Made by a program: the position numbers and the translations under genes. From contig NC_052495.1 in NCBI RefSeq assembly GCF_009730915.1, forward strand, positions 124,001 to 188,000: DNA of 64,000 nt, given 5' to 3'. How positions within the stretch are numbered: the stretch's first letter is position 1; each line of letters opens with the position of its first letter. The DNA comes from Dioscorea cayenensis subsp. rotundata (Eukaryota; Streptophyta; Magnoliopsida; Dioscoreales; Dioscoreaceae). Below, in pieces: positions 34,354-47,310 of the stretch. Below the pieces are notes generated by a model that was not told where the DNA came from, ran no database searches, and saw only the letters and a list, made by a program, of their open reading frames with translations.

Positions 34354-35415
34354 CACATTCAAAATTAATTTGATGCTATAATTAAAAGTTTGGCTTATTT
34401 TTAAATAATTTGAGTGGAACTCAGATATTCCATTTATATTTTTATTAGGCAACAAGGGCACTTTAGCGCACTTTATTTAAGAGATTGTCAAAAAGACATA
34501 CAAGTACGGAGGTGCACAAGTTACGGTGGCTTACGAACATCTTAAAAAAAATTTCCATGCTCTCCAACTTTGGAGGGGTGAAACCACTATTTCTCTAATA
34601 GGGGACCCGCATTCATGCCTGTGAACAGTATTGCCCCGAGGTGTATATTGGATGAACAGTATATGAACAGCGCCAAGTGAATGATTCAAATCCTTGCTTC
34701 CCCCTTAGTATTTTTGTATCATACGATTAGGCTATCCAATGGTTGACGATATTTCATTTATACACTATCATATATTATACTTCTAGTTTTATATTTTTTT
34801 AATATTTGATAGTTAGAATTTAGTATGATTAATGATGATTAGGATCAACTTAAGTTAAAGGTCTTTTTTATGGAAAATATGAAATTTAAATAGAAACATA
34901 TATTTATTTAATTATTCTTAATTTTTTTTTTTTAGATTTTCAATCTCTTGAATTGATATTGGAAAGTAATCCATTCAAGCTTGCGATGTATCCACCAACA
35001 TCACTTCAGTTCCCATCCCATCTGAGTCTGCCAAAAAAAAGTCCCCAAGCATTTCGGAAATTAAGAGATTAGTTGGTTAAGTACAATTTTGATCCTTAAA
35101 CCTTAATTAATTAACTTTTTTTTTATTATTTTTTATTGTAACAAAAAACTAGAGTTTGTTTATAACGATTGTTGAGTAAGTTTTAACTAAAGAAGTGGTT
35201 TTCTAATTATTAATTTAGAAATGATTATAATAGCCTCTACATTGATAATATTTAAATATCACTCACAATTTAGAGACAGCTACATTAGCAATATCTAAAC
35301 CCTACTCATACTTTTAGAGATAGTTATTATTGAATCTATATCTCAAGGGGGTAAATATTTTATTTTGGTAATATTATTTTATGTTTTTTAAATTTAGGAT
35401 TGTAAGTTCCATCAG

Positions 35416-36419
35416 TGTGGTTTGTGGGTTTTAGGGAACTCAAGCACTCATAGTTCTCACACAAACCATCAAAGAAGGTTCGCACAAACAAAACAAGAAG
35501 GAGACACACAAGATTGGTAACCCAGTTCGGCGTTCACTCGCCTACATCTGGGGGGTCAAGCCCGGAGATAAACAATCCACTAAAAGAGGTAAAAATACAT
35601 GAGTACAAACACTTGTCACTCACACTCTCAAACAATGAAAATCACTATCCTTTCTAGATTGTTTAGTACTCGCCCACTCTCCTACAAGAGTCACACCTAC
35701 AATCTATGAGCAAGGTAGCTTATATAGACGTCTCAACGTCCAAAATATAGCACATACCTCTTTTAGAATCTCCGCGGCTACTAATTTAAAAACCTTCCGA
35801 AATTAGCTGTTGCAACTCCTGTTATAACATAAGTTGCAACATGGCCCTAACTACTGATTTGACTGAGTTCTGGTTACGTTGCGGACGACCTCAAAACCCA
35901 TCAACCTCCCGGTCATGCTTAGTCCGAGTCGATGCAGCCAAATCTCCTGATCCCGACTGCCGGCAACTAACCTACCTCCTCAGTTCCTCATCACGCAGTC
36001 CCCTTGCAAGGGGTGCATGTCCTTGTGCATCTTCATGAAACTTGCCAAACTTCGTCTTCAATCTTCCAAGTTTGGTCTTCAAAGATTCTCCAAACTTGAT
36101 CATGAATAGATATTTCTTCAATTAAGCTCCACCATATTTAGTTTTCAATCAAATCACCTAAATATGGTCTTGATATGATCTTGTCTTCATGTTTCCAATA
36201 ATAATTCCACCAAGATCTTCAAGATAATATCCTCCATGTTATAGACTTACTAAAAATAATTCCACCAAGATCTCCAAGATGTTTAGCCTTGCAAGCTAAG
36301 TCTCCATGCCATGTCACCATGCTTTCCATGTCATCAATTATGCCTTGTCACCATGGTTGCCACGTCATCTTACCTTGGTGTCAAATCATGCCAATTTAAA
36401 TAGTGCGGTTACACTAACA
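35416..36419 (-). mobile_element. Probable solo LTR of a retrotransposon
   Basis: Read on the minus strand, a ~1-kb segment starts TGTTAGTGTAACCGC and ends ACAAACCACA (TG...CA). It has a TATA-like CTATATAAGC near 35722-35731. The stretch around 35519-35560 (GGTAACCCAGTTCGGCG, CCTACATCTGGGG on the plus strand) is a motif I associate with plant LTR or LTR-adjacent sequence. No primer-binding site or polyprotein flanks it. A matching 5-bp target duplication was not evident, so the borders may be inexact. Confidence 0.45.
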
Positions 36420-36670
36420 AGGATAACCAACATGGAAAGCACAAGAGACCTCAAACATAAACTTCATTATATAATATTTGAGATTTAAAGGGTATTTTGT
36501 TAATATTAACACAAACACATATCTTTCTCTACCTTCAATCAAAACACAAAAAGTTACTTAACTTTTTTTTTTATTTTACTTTTACCCCAAGCAAGATATA
36601 ACCTTTATCTACTCTTCTTTTACCTTACTTTATGAACCCTCGTTATATTCTATTCAAGCAAAGCCTTAAT
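36420..36670. other. Short spacer, nothing recognised
   Basis: AT-rich spacer between the LTR-like segment and the foldback element; no gene or element seen. Confidence 0.4.
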
Positions 36671-37716
36671 AGGTTTTTTTTTTCTTTTCAAAATAATATT
36701 TATTTTTTTAATTAATTATCGAAATACGCATTTCCGTAACTATTTACAGAAATGCGCATGTTTATTTTTTTAATAATTTTTTTTAAAAGTTATGGATCTC
36801 ACTCACTTTTTAATATTAAATTTTTAATTTTTTTAAATCCCGGGTCCCATTTTTTTTTAATATTAAACTTTTGTTTTTTAAAAACCACAATCCCCATTAA
36901 TATTTAAATTAAAAAAATTTACATTCAAACCCTTATATTTTCATAATATTTTCTTATAACTTGTTTTATCCCAGTTTTACTCTCTTATTTGTACTCTAAC
37001 TAATTTTAGTTTAACTATTAATAATTTAAATAATTTAATATTAAACATCTAAATATTTTAGCAGTCAAAATTTTAACATGTAAAAAATTAATCCTATAAA
37101 TAAATAAATCAGAATATATATTATCAAAAGATTCAATAGTAGAATATTTAAGTTATATTACGACATATGACTTGGACCAGTGGCATTCGGATAATTTAAA
37201 CGAGTGTGTCTTTCATTGCGATATAAATCACAACGTTGTGGCTAATCGCTTTTTCTTATATCCATCTCATCAAGACATAGACATAGATCATTATAGGGTT
37301 CTAATACCTCTCATTTGACATTGATTGAAACTCTTTATGGTATGCATTAAAAATTATTTCAAACATATAAATAGTAGAATATTAATATTAAACTAAAATT
37401 AGTTAAAGTAGAAATAAGAGAGTAGAAATGGAAATAAAACAAATTATAAAAAAATATTAAATATAAGGGTTTGAATGTAATTTTTTTTTTAATTTAAAAT
37501 ATTAATGGGTCCTCGGTTTTAAAAAACAAACGTTTAATATTAAAAAACAATGGGACCCGTGATTTTGAAAAATAAAAATAAAAACTTAATATTAAAAAGT
37601 AAGTGGGACTTATAACTTTTAAAAAAATATTAAAAAAATTAAATATACGTATTTCCATAAATACATATTTTGATAATTAATTAAAAAATAAATAATATTT
37701 TGAAAAAAAAAAACAC
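36671..37716. mobile_element. Long inverted-repeat (foldback) element
   Basis: Two arms of about 340-360 bp (36671-37030 and 37375-37716) are inverted copies. Left-arm landmarks CAAAATAATATTTATTTTTT, ATACGCATTTCCGTAA, CGGGTCCCATT, AACCCTTATATTT and TAACTAATTTTAGTTT recur inverted at the right (GTATTTCCATAA, AATGGGACCCGTG, ATATAAGGGTTTG, AACTAAAATTAGTTA). A ~340-bp non-repeated centre separates them. Long arms suggest a Mutator-like or Foldback non-autonomous element; no clear target duplication was found. No coding capacity. Confidence 0.8.
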
Positions 37717-37911
37717 ATTCGAGCTATTAAAACGGGCCTAATCCGTTTGACCGACGCGCCCCACCCGACATCAATAGCGGATTAGATTGGTTTTTTGTAG
37801 GCCCGTTTGGAAGTGAGCCCAAACGGATCACCCTGTTTGGGGTGGGGTGGGGCGGGCTAGCCCAGTTCTTTAATTTATTAAATTTTAAAAAAAAAATTAA
37901 TGAATTGAAAT

Positions 37912-38213
37912 TCAGTCGGCCAATCTCACCCTAGCTGATCCCTTCTTTGGACCCGTCTCCTTCTTTTTTCTGTTCCTCTCTTTCTTCTCTTGTGCTCGTC
38001 GCCTCGGACCGGCCGGCCGCCTCCGTCGCCGCCGCCGACGAGCTCTTGCTTTGGGCTTCCACCGACTTCCCGTTCGCGTTTCGCCTCTGTTCTCGCTGAG
38101 CTCCGACCGCAGTGAGCTGCGGTCGTGAATCTTATCCGAACTTGAGCGCTTAGTTGTCGAGTTGGATAAGGACGGTCGGATCCCTTCAACTTCCTGTTGA
38201 ATATCTCTCTGAG
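37912..38213 (+). promoter_or_regulatory. GC-rich island, possible 5' leader exon near SDA1
   Basis: Sharply GC-rich against its surroundings (CGGCCGGCCGCC, CCGCCGCCGACGAGC). It ends CTCTGAG|GTATGATTTGG, a good donor, and an acceptor-like TTGACAG lies at 38394-38400, ahead of SDA1's ATG at 38515. It could be a non-coding first exon of SDA1 or the leader of another transcript. The intervening piece contains upstream ATGs, which argues against a simple SDA1 leader. The minus-strand Arg-rich open frames here are by-products of base composition. Confidence 0.35.
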
Positions 38214-38501
38214 GTATGATTTGGCGTTCGTTGATTTGATTTCTATTCAATTGCGATTGGTATTGTGTTAGGGTTTTGGTTTTGCTGGTTTTGATTTATT
38301 TTGTGAATTTGGTGTTCGATCGTCTGGTTTGAGCTGATTTGGCTGTAATTGGGGTTCTTTTTTAATGTGAAATCTTTGGTTGTGAGGCCCGTATTGACAG
38401 GTCTAAACATAATGTAGGGGCATATTTACAAAAAATAATGAATAAATTTACATGATAAAACTTAAACAGGACGCGGGTTTCTCTTCTTCCTTGTGAATCT
38501 A

Positions 38502-38510
38502 AAACCCTAA
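38502..38510 (+). promoter_or_regulatory. Telo-box of SDA1
   Basis: AAACCCTAA, 5 bp upstream of the ATG. Telo-boxes near the transcription start are common in plant genes for ribosome biogenesis and translation, which fits the role of SDA1. The pseudogene copy lacks this region. Confidence 0.65.
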
Positions 38511-38514
38511 CACA

Positions 38515-41500
38515 ATGCCGGCGCCACCGTCGTCGGTGCAGCTTCTCACGCCCGAGACGCTGCTGGCTTCCGGCAAGGGTTCCGAGCGACTGAGCCTGCC
38601 GGCGCTGCAATCAAAGATGAAGTGCGACCCCGAAGGCTATGAATCCGAGCTTGTCCTTCTCCATCGCCACTTCGGCTCCTCTCTCCAGCTTTTCCGACAG
38701 CAATCGGCCCTTGCTCCTTCCACTGATCCCGCGGTCGTGAAAGACCTTGGTGATTTTGCTATGTTCCTTGCCCACGTCTCCCCCTTGTACCCTTCCCACC
38801 TCGCTGATTTCCCTGGTGAGCTTATTGATTTGCTTCGTTCTGATGCTGGTTCGCTGCCTTCGTCTCTTCGGTGTCATCTTGTGCAGGCTCTCATTCTTCT
38901 CGTCAATAGAAAGGTATGTTTCTTGGGTGAATAGAAAATATGAGCTTTCTTTCGAATTACCTTTGTTTTGGTAGAACGGAGTTTTTTTTAATAATTTTTA
39001 TTTTTTATTCAAGGTTTTTGTATTGTGTTTATTTGTTGTGGGATTTAGTAATTGGTGTTTTAAAGTTGGAAATTTGCTTTGATGTGTGTAGATTAAGTGG
39101 AATAGTTGTGAATTAGGATTGAGATGGTTAATTTTGTCTTGGGAGTTTTAGACTTTAACATTTGAAATAAATCATTAGTTTGTTGCTTGCTATGAAAAAT
39201 TTGGTTGGTAATTATTTTTATGAGTTCAATCTGAATTTTTGAAGAGTCTTTGTTATTTGTCTGTAAATTGTGGCTTTAATTCTTCTTTTAGTTGTACCCG
39301 AGTGTTGTATTTACTGACTTGTAAAATTGTTGAAGGAATGTGGAAACTATTGAAGTAAATTATGTGGCCACCATTTTCATCCTTTAGTAGTTGTTGGTTT
39401 TTTCCCCATGAGTGAGTGATAATAGTATCATCCAATGGTTATAATTCGGCTAATCATTCATTCGTAGCTATTAAGTAATATGGAAAGTTAATGATAGAAT
39501 GGGAATAAGGATTTGCACTTTGAGAAAATACAAGAGTTTTTGAGATCCGTAAAAGGTAGAGAATGTGTTGTTCCTGAATTAATGCCATTGTGTTCTATAT
39601 TTTAAGAATGTATATATGTTTCAGCATTTCATGAAAATGAGGGTAGGCAAAATTTTAGAGTTCTTAAGTAGGTTAAATGTTCTGCATTTCATTTCACCTT
39701 GATAAGTAATCAAACTTTCTACACTTGTTTATAACCTCATTGACTCACTTTCTGATTCTTATGAACATTTATTTGTTGATGATTATGATAATTGCTGAAC
39801 TGAGTAAGATGAAATGAGAATATTGTCTTGGCCCTATAGATTTCAATTTGGTGTTATGTGAAAAAATAGGCGTGCCATGCCGTTAAGATAAATAAAAATG
39901 TTTTTTCATTAATTATGTGCTAAATATCATGGAGCTCTTGCTTGGAGTGACACCTTGTTTCTTGTTTTGATATTTGTTCCAAAAATTTTTCATGTGTGCT
40001 CAATTGATTGTTGCTCTCAAGTTTATTAATTCATATTACAATTGGCAGGTTAACATTGAATCAAACTTATTAATTTTGGATATCATTTTGTTATATATTT
40101 CTGAAAAACTCTCATACGCTTTAACTGTTTGCCTCCAATTTTGTCTGTTTTTCTATTCACGCAGTTAGTTGGTATTGAAGAAACTCTTGAACTGTTTATG
40201 GACCTTCAAATTCTTGGTGATCGAACTATGCGGAAACTGGCTTTTGCCCATGTTGTTCATAGCATCCGAAGAATGAACCAGAAACATAAAAATGAAGCCA
40301 ACAATCGGAAACTGCAAAACATCTTATTTTTTATGCTACAGGTCTCCAGTGTTATGAGTATTTCATTACAGTCCCTTTTGTATCAGATTTTAAGATTCAG
40401 GAGCAGTGTATCTTCTTTGTGTCTCTAATTTTGCTTATTCCTAATTTTGGAGAGGCTTTATTCGCATATATTTATCAACTCACCGTGCCACCCATTGATA
40501 GCTTGATTAATCTCTAAAAGTTTTTGATTTTTTAGGAGGAGGATGAAGCAAGGGCTAAAAGGGCTCTTGTTGTTCTTTCTGATCTTCACCGACGCAGGGT
40601 GTGGTTTGATGATCGGACAGCTAATGCCATTTGCACCGCATGTTTTCACTCATCATCTAGGTATTTATTGTCTGTCCAGTTTTGCATGTCAATTAACTAT
40701 GGTTTTGTACTCATTCAAGTTTCTGTAATCAGGATTTTGATATCTGCTCTTTCATTCTTGCTTGGTTATGAACAAGTTGAAGAAGAAGAGGATGACAGTG
40801 ATAATTCCAGTAGTGAAGATGACACAACTAATCAAACTGCCCAGATTATTCTCAGTAGAGAAGCTGTTTACAAGGTCTTAAAATTCTATTCCTCTTACTA
40901 TTTAATAAACAATTGCATCACCGGACATTTCATGTATATTTTTCATTGAATTCCTGTGTCTCTGCATTATAGCCCCGTGTGTGGAAAAGTTTCATAAGTC
41001 TGATCTTCTTCCTTGTGAAAATTCCATTTGCTAAAATTGCTTAAGGGCATTCTTGTGTGAAGATGGCAGGTGTCTGTTCTTACTAAAATGACCATCTATC
41101 ATTTAGCTTGCATCCAAGATATATTAACTAGAGGAGTAGTGGTAATTTTGCTTTGATCAGAAGATGTGAAATTTCTTCACAGGCTTATTTTGATTGAATA
41201 GGAACTATAATATTTTAATCCATTCTGGCAACTAATAGCTTGGGATCAAGTTTTTTTGGGCGGTAAGAAAACCATGGTTCATGCTTGATAAATGGGTGAG
41301 GCTTGCTCATCTGGAATTCGAAATCATTGTACTTAAAGGACCTTGAAAATGGATTATTTGTTGGATATGTTAGCATGTAAAATATATTTTCAGGAAAAAA
41401 AATGAAAGGTATAACGATGCTGGAAATGTAAAAAGATGTAAAAATTTTGAGGAAAAAATGTGATTGTAAATGTGGAAATGTTTTATTTTGGCTTTGGCCT

Positions 41501-44500
41501 TCAATGGGAATTGTAGGCAAGGATAAACCATGACAATAATGTGTTGCGAGTTTGGATAAAAAAGGAATCACACGTATAGTGCCAGGTTCAAATAGGTTAA
41601 TAGTACCAACATGTATATAGTTTTTTATTTCTGGATCATATATTGAACAAATTATCCTTTAATATATTATAATGCAAATGTATATGCTTAGAATTCTTGT
41701 ATGCGTGATTGCTCTCTTATTCAAGGTTTTTTGAAGATTGTGGCATTATGTTTTTGTAGACATCTTGACAGTTAGCACTTGGTAACTGCCTATAGATTTT
41801 TGCCTTGACAACATGAGGTTAAACCATGAAGTTCTTTCTCTGGAATTTCTGTTGAAGATGGTGTGCGAATTAAAAAATTCATTACTGCATTTTTGAGGGT
41901 GCATTTTTTTTTTCTTCCAAGACATGAGTTTTTCTATTGTACCCCTTATCTATTTTCTGACTGAAATGCAGGCACATCGCAAAGGCACTACTTCCAGCAA
42001 GAAAAAGAAGAAGGCGAAGTTGCAGCGTGTTGCTCGCAGCATGAAAAAGCAGCAACGCATTTCATCAGAGAATAACAATTCAAATTGGTATTCTCCACTT
42101 GCTCATCTACAGGATGCACAGGTTAGTGGATTATTATATTTGAATTCTTAGCTTTGATTCAGCTTGCTGATTGGCCATATAAATGTTAATTTTCTTCTAG
42201 GGTTTTGTAGAGAAATTGTTCTCTCGTCTTCAGAAATGCAATGAACGGTTTGAGGTATTACTCTTGATTTTATAAAATGATTTTGAAATTGAAGGTTAGT
42301 AAATGATGTGGAACTGTACCTGCACTAATCAAATTGTTGACTATGTTGAAAATCACTTTGGAAGTTTGTTTTGCTCTAGGAAGATATGGTTTGTAAAAGC
42401 TCACTATTTTACTGCTCAATGCAATTCAAACTTAAGTATGAATGTCTTTTTTTTCTTCTTGTTTTTATACCTCCCTAAAAATTATTCTACTGCAATTTCA
42501 CATGACTTTGAGATATTCAATAAGACTCCTTCACTTAGTATTCCTTTTGAAGGTTTCTTAATCCTTTTACAATTTGTTATTTATTTTTTTTCTTGTATCA
42601 CAAAGTTTAAGTTAATGGGGTTTGTGTAGTGTATAATGTTTGTTTGTGTATAGTGTGTGCATGAATGTCCTTCACTTGGTGTCCTTAGTATCGTAACAGT
42701 CCTACGCTGCAAAATATTTTATATTCTTTTCCTTCTCTGAAAGAGGAAGTTTTCATTTTTGTTAGAATTTGTGAATGTTGCTTATGTTCAAGGATCAGTA
42801 TTTCATTATGTGGTTTCATTTCGATATGGTGTAAAAGCAATAATGATTATCTGATGTATAGAACCCCAAAGAATTTGTGAGGCACAATATACTTCAAGTC
42901 AATCCATAATTTTGGCATAAATAATTTTATGGAAGCATGTCAATTAGAAATTTATTTCATCAGTTATGAATCATGAAAGCCTGTTGATATAGAAGCCTTT
43001 TACTATCTATAGTGACAGGACTTGCTAAAATCTTTTTGGCCAATAATACTCTTCACATTATGCTTTTGCAATACTGATATGTAATTTTATGGAATTACCT
43101 ATTGTTTTTTGCCTAATGCTTAATAAAAGAAGATATGCATTTTGGTGTTTATGATTATATGTTAACATGTCTATCAGTGTTTGATTCATTTACTTCAAAA
43201 TTTTTATCAGGCCTGCTTTTTAAATATTCTTTCGAACAATTGAACTGTTGCATCAAGTTGTAGGATGTTTCTCCAATCAGTTGGTTAGCTCTCCTATTTG
43301 GACACATATGCTTCTATCAAAGCTGGACTCATTTTAGTTGCAATTTTTTCATGTTTGATACAAATAGTCATTCTGTTTCTGAAGAAAATTTGTTTACATT
43401 TTAGGTTAAGATGATGATGTTTGAAAGTAATCGCTAGAACTGTGGGGATGCATCGATTAATCCTACTAAATTTCTACCCATTTCTTCAAAAATACATTAA
43501 GGTAGGGTAGGCTACCAATGGCCTTCTCAATTCTGGTTTATAAAGCTTCAGTTCATGATATTATTTATATTTTCCAGGCTCATCAACGTGATGTCACAAC
43601 TCTGCTTGCTGCAGCAGTGCAGGCTTGCCATGATATGGTTTTCTTCAATCTTCTTCTAATTTGGAATCTTTTTCATAATAACGTACATATATTTGTAGTA
43701 TTAAATTTTTTTTATGATTAGGTGCCTCCTGATGCGGTTGAACCATTGTTCAGACAAATAGTAGATCAATTTGTTCATGATCGTTCTCGTTCAGAGGTCT
43801 TGCATGAAATCCACTAGCCCTATTATGGTTACTACCATTTGATTGCCAGTAGTTCTGAAATTTTATGACAGTAGTGCGCAAGTGATTTTGTTTTTTTTTT
43901 CCTCTTTATCAGGCAATTGCTGTTGGACTGAATGTTGTAAGGGAGATCTGCCTGCGAATGCCTTTGGTGTGTCTTCATTTTATACTCTAGCTTCATAGTT
44001 TGAATATCGCTATTGTGCACATTGATTCACATAACATGCATAATTTGTATCATGAGTACTTTATAATAATTTTAGGTTGTTACCTCATCTTTAATTGTCT
44101 TGAAGTGCAGTATCTTGTTTTGGTTTTCTTTCTTTAGTAATCAAGTGTGAAATAGGGCATCGTGAAGGATGTGGTCAATGAAAAATTTGTCTACAGACAG
44201 AAAAAATGTGTAAACATCAATGACATCATTTATTCTATGAACCTTCTGTTTCATATGATTTTTACTTTTCTGCCCTTTCAGTTAATGAATGAAGACCTTC
44301 TTCAAGATCTTGTCCTGTACAAGAAGTCGCATGAAAAAGCAATTTCAACCGCTGCTCGCTCCTTGATCATGCTATTCAGAGAGGTTTTATTGGCACATTT
44401 ATAGTTCATTTATTACATGGAGATATTATGATCTTTATATGAAGAAAATGCTTTTTAATTGAATGCAGATCTGTCCTTCTCTATTGGTTAAAAAAGACAG

Positions 44501-47310
44501 GGGCCGGCCTACTAACCCAAAAGCAAAGCCAAAAGCATTTGGAGAAGTCAACATAGAAACCAGTGTCCCTGGTCTTGAGTTGCTACAAAATGATGGTAAC
44601 TCGATGCCTGAAAGTTCAGATGATGAACTTAATAGTTATGATGATGAAGATGACCTGCCACAGTCAAATCTTGATTCTGGTCATGATAATGAGGCTTTCT
44701 ATGAGTCAAAAGAAGATAGTTGTAGGAGTGAAGATGATGAGGAAGACCAAGCTGCAGTTTCAGATGAAGAAGAAGATGATGATGACACAGATACCCTAGG
44801 GGACAGCTGTAAGGGTTTGGGACCACGAGGCTGTGACAACAGCCATGGTATTATTAGTGATGACAGTGACAGTGATGATGACATGGATGATGATGATTCT
44901 GATGAGGATGAGGATGATGAGGACACTGATGAAGAAGAATCAGCTCAAAAATCACTTGCAGAAACGGCAGACGTTGAGGAAGATGTTGAAGAAGCAGCAA
45001 ATGGCGAGGATGAGAATGACATGAAGAAGGCTAAAACACTGAAAAGGAAGTTTGTTGATTATGCTGGGAAACCAAATGAGACCAGTCTTCGGGCTTTGAA
45101 GAGATTGGCAGGATCCAACATGTCACCAATTCCTTCAGTAGATGACAAAGAAATTCTTTCTAATGAAGACTTTCAACGGATTAAAGAGTTAAAGGTATCA
45201 ATATTGGAAGTCATCTTCCTTAGCATACGGCATTTTAGTCTTAATTCATTGTTCTTATGTTTAGTTTTGGCTGTTTTATATTTGTAAGGGAACTGTTAAA
45301 TCATTCTCTTGTTTGAATGTATGTGGTTGTGCAATGTCTAACCTATCAAGTCAATCCTTTCAGGCGAAGAAAGAAGCAAAGCTTGCTTTGTCTCGACAAG
45401 GTCTTCTGCGGAAGGGGTCAGACCCAAAGCTATCTGCTCTCAAGCTTCCATCAGCTGAACAACTGAGTTTAAAGCGGGTGGATCCAGCTAAGCTTGAGGT
45501 GTGCTTTGTTTTCTTTCTGTATTTATTTCATGTTATGTTTTCATATTATTCAGCTCAATCGTCTGGTCATGAACTGTGGAAGCATATTTAGTGCATATAT
45601 GGCATTGTTAACCTGTCCTTACAGAAGGTGATGATGAAGAAAATAGTTGATATGTTCTATATTGGGTTGCATTTGGTGTTTAGAAAAATAATCTCTACGT
45701 CTGGTTTCTCTATGACCCTCCCGATGTTTTCTTCGGGACATTTATATGCCAATTTTTCAGAGCAGAAAGACTTCATGATATAGACATTTAGGGCAAACTC
45801 AGTGTTCCAGCCATTTTTCCACTTTTGCTCAGCCCTTCGTCAGGCCATTTGTTCTATCTGACTAAATTTCTAACTGCTTTTATTGCTAGTCATGTCGCCC
45901 TAAGTTGCTTTCCCTCAAAAGATCTGCAAGTAGTTTTATATTTTTATATCTTGGAGTAATTATGCTGTAGCATATAATCTTGTTTCTGTCTAGATTCATG
46001 TAAAAAGAAAACTTAGCAAGGAGGAGAGACTTGCATTAGTTAAAGCCGGAAGGGAAGATAGAGTGAAGTACCAGGCCCGAACTGCAACTAAGCAAAATAA
46101 GGTATGTTTTGTTCGTTTTGCTTCTTAATATTGATTTTAATTTGTTGTAGTTGGTTGTAGTTGTTCTCTTTGTTTATTTTGCTAATACACTTAGAATGCA
46201 GTTTTGCACAAGGAGTTTGGTTTAAGTTAAACTTCTGCATATATGTGTGTGTGTGTGTGTTCCAGAAGGCTTAAGTGATTGATACCTGTTGCTGATGATG
46301 TCAACCTGTTTTGCTAAAATGTATTCAAATAATAGAATAGAGGGAATATGTGAAAGAGAAAAATGATAAACAAGTGACTAAATTCCAAAGTATTTCCTTT
46401 CTTAATGTATCATAAGGAGAGGCATTTCTTTAGTGATTGCTACAGCATCAAAGTGCTCCATTGTTAAGATTCTTAATTTTTATACTTGCTGAACATGTAC
46501 CTTGAAATAAGAATGTGATGAATTTAGGTTTTAGTCATGTGTCATTTTCATATTTGTTTTATCAAAATATATTATCAGCTTCATTGATTGATTCTACAAA
46601 AATATTCAATTTGCAAATTTATCAGATAGGCCTTCCTTTGTTTCTATGGTTGGATAGAGTTTGAATATGGTTTATAAAAGAGGTCCAATGGATGGATGCT
46701 CAAAAAAATACGTTGTAATATTATGCAGGTTAGAACCACTTGGTTTCAATGGATATTGTCAATTTGGTTATCAACAACCATATGACCCATGTGCTGTCCT
46801 GCACTCATTAGTTTGAAACTAGTTCGAGAAAGTTTTTGAACTTATTAAACCATAAAATGTGGAGTAATTTTGCACCGTTTTAAAGTTTCCTGATATTTGA
46901 TATGTTAATTTAGAATAACAGTCTATGATGCTTGAGAATTGTTGAAACATTTGGGAAAATTATGAACAGTTGAATAATTCAATGACCCAAAAAGAAAAAT
47001 AAATCATGATCCGGTAGAAAACAGAAGAGGATCTATGCCGTAAAGTGTGTATAAGATTAGTATGCAAATGAATTACCTGAATAGTGTTCTATCATGACGA
47101 ATACAAGTATCTGTGTCTTTTGGTTGTGTTTCTGATCACCTTGTGAAACTTTGTTGGTAGACGGGTGGACTTAGCAATCGTCAGAAGGAACACAAAAAGG
47201 CGATGCCTCTCGCTGCCAAACGAGCAAAGGTTGCTCGTTCTCGCCATGAGAAGAGGAAGAAGCAAAATAGATCCGGCAAACAGTTCCGGGGAAAGAAAGC
47301 CTGGAAGTGA
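38515..47310 (+). CDS. SDA1: SDA1 homologue, 60S ribosome biogenesis factor
   Basis: Fourteen coding exons: 38515-38913, 40165-40341, 40536-40660, 40733-40874, 41972-42121, 42201-42254, 43405-43501, 43578-43637, 43722-43796, 43913-43966, 44282-44383, 44469-45194, 45364-45498, 45994-46101, plus 47161-47310 as the last (fifteen blocks in all). About 850 aa. Conserved SDA1 stretches include LADFPGELIDLL, LHRRRVWFDDRTANAICTAC, GFVEKLFSRLQKCNERFE, HQRDVTTLLAAAVQACHD and LVKKDRGRP. An Asp/Glu-rich region (exon at 44469-45194) and a Lys/Arg-rich C-terminus (KRKKQNRSGKQFRGKKAWK) follow. SDA1 acts in the nucleus/nucleolus in pre-60S maturation and export. Oddity: exon 43405-43501 is 97 nt, one more than the frame needs (a T or A run near 43420), which puts a TAG in frame. 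The same base is present in the pseudogene. Either a consensus error or a real defect. Confidence 0.9.

Larger units (their letters stand above)
30302..35415. other. AT-rich intergenic DNA, repeat remnants, no gene
   Basis: No conserved coding frame was seen in 5 kb. It contains (TA)n runs at about 30979-31005 and 34319-34352, an AAC/AAT run at 33842-33882, and the MITE-like and hairpin elements listed separately. Small frames (31734-31937, 32355-32555, 33812-34033) fall within low-complexity or transposon-like DNA. Confidence 0.55.

Noticed and set aside
37912-38250. Arg-rich 112-aa and 87-aa minus-strand frames
   Set aside because: Low-complexity translation of a GC-rich leader-like region; no conserved domain.
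44629-44926. Ser- and His/Leu-rich antisense frames
   Set aside because: Shadows of the Asp/Glu-rich SDA1 exon on the plus strand.
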